In this document: positions 9,329-11,978 of the stretch, one piece after another | How positions within the stretch are numbered: position 1 is the stretch's first letter | Layout of the letters: each line of letters opens with the position of its first letter | Program-made: the position numbers and the translations under genes | Source: Synura sp. LO234KE | Lineage: Eukaryota > Sar > Synurophyceae > Synurales > Mallomonadaceae | Assembly: GCA_015143735.1 (NCBI GenBank) | Contig: VKHC01000448.1 | Location: forward strand, 1-11,978 | Length of the DNA: 11,978 bases | Reading direction: 5' to 3' | Notes under the pieces: generated by a model | What the model saw: the letters and a program-made list of their open reading frames with translations, nothing else | Told to the model about the DNA's origin: nothing | Database searches by the model: none

Positions 9329-9490
9329 TTGTCTGTTTCCTCTTCAACTCCTAGTTGACATCCTTCAGTGTTTTAGTTCAGGACAAGAAACCGATCCTAG
9401 AGTCATTCCAGATGCATGTTCTACGAGGACCACCACGTGCAAGCACCTTCCTCTACTTCAGAAATATTACCATGACTGTTATGTTGTCCC
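9329..9490. repeat. Direct duplication A/B, copy B
   Basis: Partner of copy A, with exact blocks at 9333-9350 and 9454-9477. This copy sits in a plus-strand open frame (9355-9558, 67 codons from an alternative start), but copy A is closed by stops in the equivalent frame. Current coding function is unlikely. Confidence 0.85.
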
Positions 9491-9554
9491 CTGAGGATTC
9501 GCGATCACCCATCGCAGCAAACGCCAGTAAGCTGCCAAAAGGGAGATGTGGTTA

Positions 9555-10106
9555 TTAGAAATATAATTGTGTCCTTTCGGCATTCAAATGCATATCTTCT
9601 ACTGATGATGATATGGTTTGGCGCATAGGTAGCGAGTACTCAAATGGATGTTCTGGAAACAAGGGCACGTCAGATTGCATAGTGTTCTCACTACGGGAAA
9701 GGCATAGTTTTCTACAGACTCGAGTGCTTATATATTTCAGCCTAATAATTTCAAACCACGGCTGCCGAGTCTCCCGACAGAACCTACGTTGATATGTCTG
9801 CTTGAAGTCCTTTCTTATTCGTCTGATACTGCTCATTTCGATCACGAAGAAGCTGAACGCCACAAGGAGGATAAGATGAGAGCAGACAGGGGGGTGGGAG
9901 GGGGAATCCAAAGACATACAGTTAGATACTCGCGATATCAGGGTGCGAGGTAACGACACATTGTACTTAACCGAACACGGGGACGTGGATATGGAGAGGA
10001 TCGGGACCCTCACAAACGAAGCCTTCATCGCCGCACCTGATGGACACGGTCGACGGCCTGTTGAGAAGTATACGAATCCCACAACCCGTCCGTGGCCACT
10101 GGACAC
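9555..10106 (-). CDS. Open frame of unknown status downstream of the PP2C gene
   Basis: Open for 183 codons on the minus strand, the same strand as the PP2C gene and starting 30 bp beyond its stop. The first in-frame ATG is residue 27 (10028). A hydrophobic stretch, HLILLVAFSFFVIEM, could be one membrane segment. It is followed by a basic region (SSIRRIRKDFKQTYQRR). No family is recognised and no intron is needed. Length alone is only modest evidence. It may instead be 3' untranslated or intergenic sequence. Confidence 0.25.
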   Translation of the reverse strand: MSSGHGRVVGFVYFSTGRRPCPSGAAMKASFVRVPILSISTSPCSVKYNVSLPRTLISRVSNCMSLDSPSHPPVCSHLILLVAFSFFVIEMSSIRRIRKDFKQTYQRRFCRETRQPWFEIIRLKYISTRVCRKLCLSRSENTMQSDVPLFPEHPFEYSLPMRQTISSSVEDMHLNAERTQLYF

Positions 10107-10135
10107 AAATATGGAGAAAGATGGCGATTACCCAG

Positions 10136-11216
10136 TCATACAGAGTTCTGCTTAAAACGAGCAATAATGTGAGGTTTAGTCAGCATAATCGACGCTTGTT
10201 CCAGAGAGCAAAATAATCCTATCTTAATAACTAATACCGCTGTAGGTGAACAGGAGTCGCGAGACGAACGACCGAAATCATCGTGAATGAGTTGCGCACT
10301 CAACAGCGGTCTTTGAGAACAAAGGTACTCCTCCTCTACTGCACTTCCCAGCTCATAGGGAATAGACAGACATAGGTGACTCACCAATAACGAACTCCTC
10401 GGTGCCGTCCCCTTCGTAAACAATTGTCTCTGGTTCGCCAGAAACAAAAGGCCTCAGGCTGTGGTCGCCTTCGAAATAAGAAAGCCTTATTGAATTGTTT
10501 TGAAGCACGAGAGATATCTACTGTATGATTCTAATTTAGAACTTACCGACAGCTCGAGACATAGCAAGTCCTTCAACACGATAACGACCTCTACGCCCGA
10601 CTTTGGGTGTGCCGTCATACTCAACAGGACCGTCCCACTCTACTTTCCCACCAACGTTCTCTACTCTAAGCCTTTCTCTTTCAAGACTTAGTTTGTGATC
10701 AATTGTCAAATCAACTGCGAGTCCACATGCCTTTGCTAGTACGATTCTGGAATCACCGAGATTCGCAGTAATGAAATCAATCTTGTCTCCACGAGGACTT
10801 AGCAGTAAGAGAGCTGCAGTTGATCCTATCACTCTCGTGCGTGCAATTTCAGCAAGATTTTCGTCTTTATCCGCTAGCATCAAAGATTTCTTAAGTTCCT
10901 CCGCAATTACATCAGCGCTGGCTTTGCCAGATAATGCTGTGATTCCATCGACAATCTCCTTGTTGTAGAATTTTTTTAGAAAAGAAGATACTTTGCTTCC
11001 TCCGTGTCCATCAAAAACTGCCGAAAAAAGGAAATCTTCAGAATGCACATATCTATCCTCATTTCTGTCCCGGTCACCATCAAAACACGCAGCTGATCCT
11101 GTTACCGTCAAACTTGCAACATTTGGCACCTCATCATTGCTCTCTGTTGATGATATCATTCTGATTGGTCGGCGAATTCTCTTTGTACGACGCGAGTACC
11201 GAGTATGTGTGCGCAT
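10136..11216 (-). CDS. PP2C-family (PPM) Ser/Thr protein phosphatase, three exons
   Basis: Metal-dependent Ser/Thr phosphatases of this family remove phosphate from proteins using two Mn/Mg ions. My model is exon 1 11216-10547, exon 2 10468-10385 and exon 3 10338-10136. These total 957 nt (318 aa) with matching intron phases and a TGA stop. Visible motifs are RNEDR (residues 51-55), VFDGHGG (67-73), GSTAALLLL (131-139), ANLGDSR (151-157), TIDHK (171-175), ENVGGKVEW (186-194), LAMSRAVGD (217-225, split by intron 1) and SSRDS (276-280), the family's last Asp motif. The start is the first ATG after an in-frame TGA two codons upstream. The first 40 residues are Arg-rich and of unknown role. Oddity: after EEFVI (247-251) the family expects ACDGxWD and about 20 residues, and these are absent. 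Family call near certain; C-terminal exon structure and activity uncertain. Confidence 0.85.
10339..10384 (-). other. Putative intron 2 of the PP2C gene (46 nt)
   Basis: The donor is GTGAGT directly after EEFVI and the acceptor is GTGCAG. Removing 46 nt restores the frame into a C-terminal exon carrying the SSRDS motif. Without splicing, the frame of exon 2 hits TGA 13 codons on. The intron is very short and no family motif is rebuilt across the junction. The alternative is a frameshift or deletion in a decaying C-terminus. Confidence 0.5.
10469..10546 (-). other. Intron 1 of the PP2C gene (78 nt)
   Basis: The donor is GTAAGT and the acceptor is TTCGAAG on the minus strand. Splicing joins a phase-1 G to GC, recreating the Gly-Asp of the conserved RAVGD motif. 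That reconstructs a family motif exactly across the junction, which is strong evidence for this intron. Confidence 0.85.
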
Positions 11217-11283
11217 ATTTCATAGAGGAAACGAGATGTTGACAACGTGGCGAATTCATAGAAAAAATTCATTGTTAGAAAAT
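11217..11283. promoter_or_regulatory. Compact divergent promoter region
   Basis: Only 67 bp separate the PP2C ATG (11216, minus) from the chosen ATG of the plastid-type gene (11284, plus), so both promoters and 5' leaders must overlap here or reach into each other. The spacer contains ACGTGGC, the core seen in bZIP-type sites, within TTGACAACGTGGCG, and two copies of ATTCAT. No TATA box is obvious. Function is inferred from position only. Confidence 0.45.
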
Positions 11284-11978
11284 ATGCGGTCGTCATTTAT
11301 TCTTTGTTTACTGTTATGTTTATGCTCACGTATTAGTCAGCTTAGTGAAGCGTTTGTTCGTATTAACTCGCTTGCCAAGTTCTCCCTTGGGAAATCTTAC
11401 TTCAATGGCCTTCAAATGACTGAAACATCTCCTGGTGAGTTGTAGGTTTAGGGCAGATAAAGAATTAGTAACTTATTCCAAAATAAAATAAAATATCATG
11501 CGTTGCTGTATATATAGCGTACCGGATGTTTATCGTCCACTAATCCAACAATAATTAATCTCGTATCGTATTTTTTCAGATACAGATCCGGATATTGTAG
11601 ATAATGCGAGTCCCTCTCCAGATGTTGCCAGCTCGAGTCCCTCTCCAGATATTGCCAGCTCTGAAACATCTACTGAAGAGGAAGATCCTCGAGAACGGGC
11701 GATACAAAAATATGAAACAGAGCTTCGGAATAAAATATTGGTTTGTGGCGTATTAATCAATATAAAACTAATACACTGCATTTTAAAGTTTTCATACGAC
11801 AGGATTTAGAGCAACAGCTACGAACCGAGAAACAGCTGAGGATAAAGACGAAAGATAGATTAGCTGAAAGCGGTAAAACCGGATTCTTCATATATATATA
11901 TATACAAGCTCAAGTAGCGGATTTCCAGGTGACAATGTGTTGGTCAAAACTTTATCGACTTAACAAATGTTCGTATAC
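11284..11978 (+). CDS. Putative plastid-targeted acidic coiled-coil protein, multi-exon, partial at 3' end
   Basis: Exons are 11284-11434, 11580-11740 and from 11803, and phases agree (1, then 0). The N-terminus MRSSFILCLLLCLC is a signal-peptide n/h region, followed by SRISQLSEA and a Phe that fits the +1 Phe of complex-plastid leaders. The next about 20 residues are basic and free of acidic residues, ending in GLQMTE, like many stramenopile transit-peptide ends. The rest is acidic and Ser/Pro-rich with a tandem SPSPD(V/I)ASS repeat. It is followed by a charged heptad-like segment (KYETELRNKIL, then DLEQQLRTEKQLRIKTKDRL) that looks coiled coil. I recognise no enzyme domain. An in-frame ATG at 11236 would bury the signal peptide 16 residues in, so 11284 is preferred. 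The 3' end is unresolved: an intron from 11873 could end at 11908 (open to the window edge) or at 11928 (stop at 11961). Confidence 0.65.
11435..11579 (+). other. Intron 1 of the plastid-type gene (145 nt)
   Basis: The donor GTGAGT follows TCTCCTG and the acceptor is a T-run plus CAG (TATTTTTTCAG). ACTAAT, branch-point-like, lies about 40 nt upstream of the acceptor. Reading through hits TAG within four codons, so splicing is needed to reach the downstream acidic exon. Confidence 0.75.
11608..11661 (+). repeat. 27-bp tandem duplication in coding exon 2
   Basis: There are two adjacent 27-bp units, 11608-11634 and 11635-11661. They differ at one base (GTT/ATT), so the protein changes conservatively from SPSPDVASS to SPSPDIASS. 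The in-frame unit length indicates a recent coding-compatible slippage or duplication. Confidence 0.95.
11741..11802 (+). other. Intron 2 of the plastid-type gene (62 nt)
   Basis: The donor is the weak GTTTGT and the acceptor is TACGACAG, with ACTAAT mid-intron. Splicing is phase 0 and joins two charged coiled-coil-like segments (NKIL to DLEQQL). Read-through terminates soon afterwards. Confidence 0.65.
11890..11904. repeat. (AT)n microsatellite
   Basis: A short AT dinucleotide run immediately after the GTAAAA donor candidate at 11873. Its position fits an intron better than coding sequence. Confidence 0.9.

Noticed and set aside
9943-10155. Plus-strand frame with DGHG (APDGHGRRPVEKY), suggestive of a second PP2C fragment facing the real gene
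   Set aside because: Only four residues match the motif, the expected preceding Phe and following Gly are missing, and no other PP2C motif occurs nearby on that strand.
10993-11445. 150-codon plus-strand open frame
   Set aside because: Its 5' part is the antisense of PP2C exon 1. Only the portion from 11284, with the signal peptide, is a gene.
11530-11781. Minus-strand open frame over the tandem repeat
   Set aside because: Antisense of exon 2 of the plastid-type gene. The repeat makes it look regular.

Overview
The window is nuclear DNA of a eukaryote, probably an alga with a red-lineage complex plastid (a photosynthetic stramenopile fits best). Two genes at the right end support this. Both carry short GT-AG introns (46 to 145 nt). 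One encodes an N-terminus built like a bipartite plastid-targeting leader: a signal peptide cleaved before Phe, then a basic, Ser-containing stretch ending in LQM. No bacterial features (operons, ribosome binding sites), rRNA, CRISPR array or convincing tRNA was seen.

Layout. Positions 1-1100 hold no intact gene, but one plus-strand frame is interrupted only by TGA codons over about 1 kb. Positions 1106-1243 and 3238-3441 are two insertions of one short retroposon (SINE-like) family. Each has an exact 15-16 bp target-site duplication, and each has a poly(A) tail when read on the minus strand. The AT-rich DNA around them (1244-4080) shows no genes. Positions 4090-5625 are weakly coding-like and broken on the plus strand. 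Positions 6100-7700 look more GC-rich and contain the best unidentified candidate: a minus-strand open frame of about 249 codons (7705 to 6889) joined across a 67-nt consensus intron, followed by a broken continuation to 6399. Positions 8100-9500 are AT-rich repeat debris: two diverged repeat pairs (8145/8744 and 9061/9329), an AT-rich tract and a small hairpin. A 183-codon minus-strand open frame of unknown status lies at 9555-10106.

The gene-dense end (10136-11978) carries two divergent genes whose chosen start codons are separated by only 67 bp. Leftward is a three-exon PP2C-family protein phosphatase. It keeps most catalytic motifs but lacks the C-DG metal-binding motif in the model the sequence supports. 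Rightward is a probably plastid-imported, acidic, coiled-coil protein with a 27-bp tandem repeat, running off the window. The shared short spacer suggests co-regulation, but nothing shows that the two proteins act together. Most other long open frames are antisense shadows or chance, and the calls outside 10136-11978 and the repeats are tentative.
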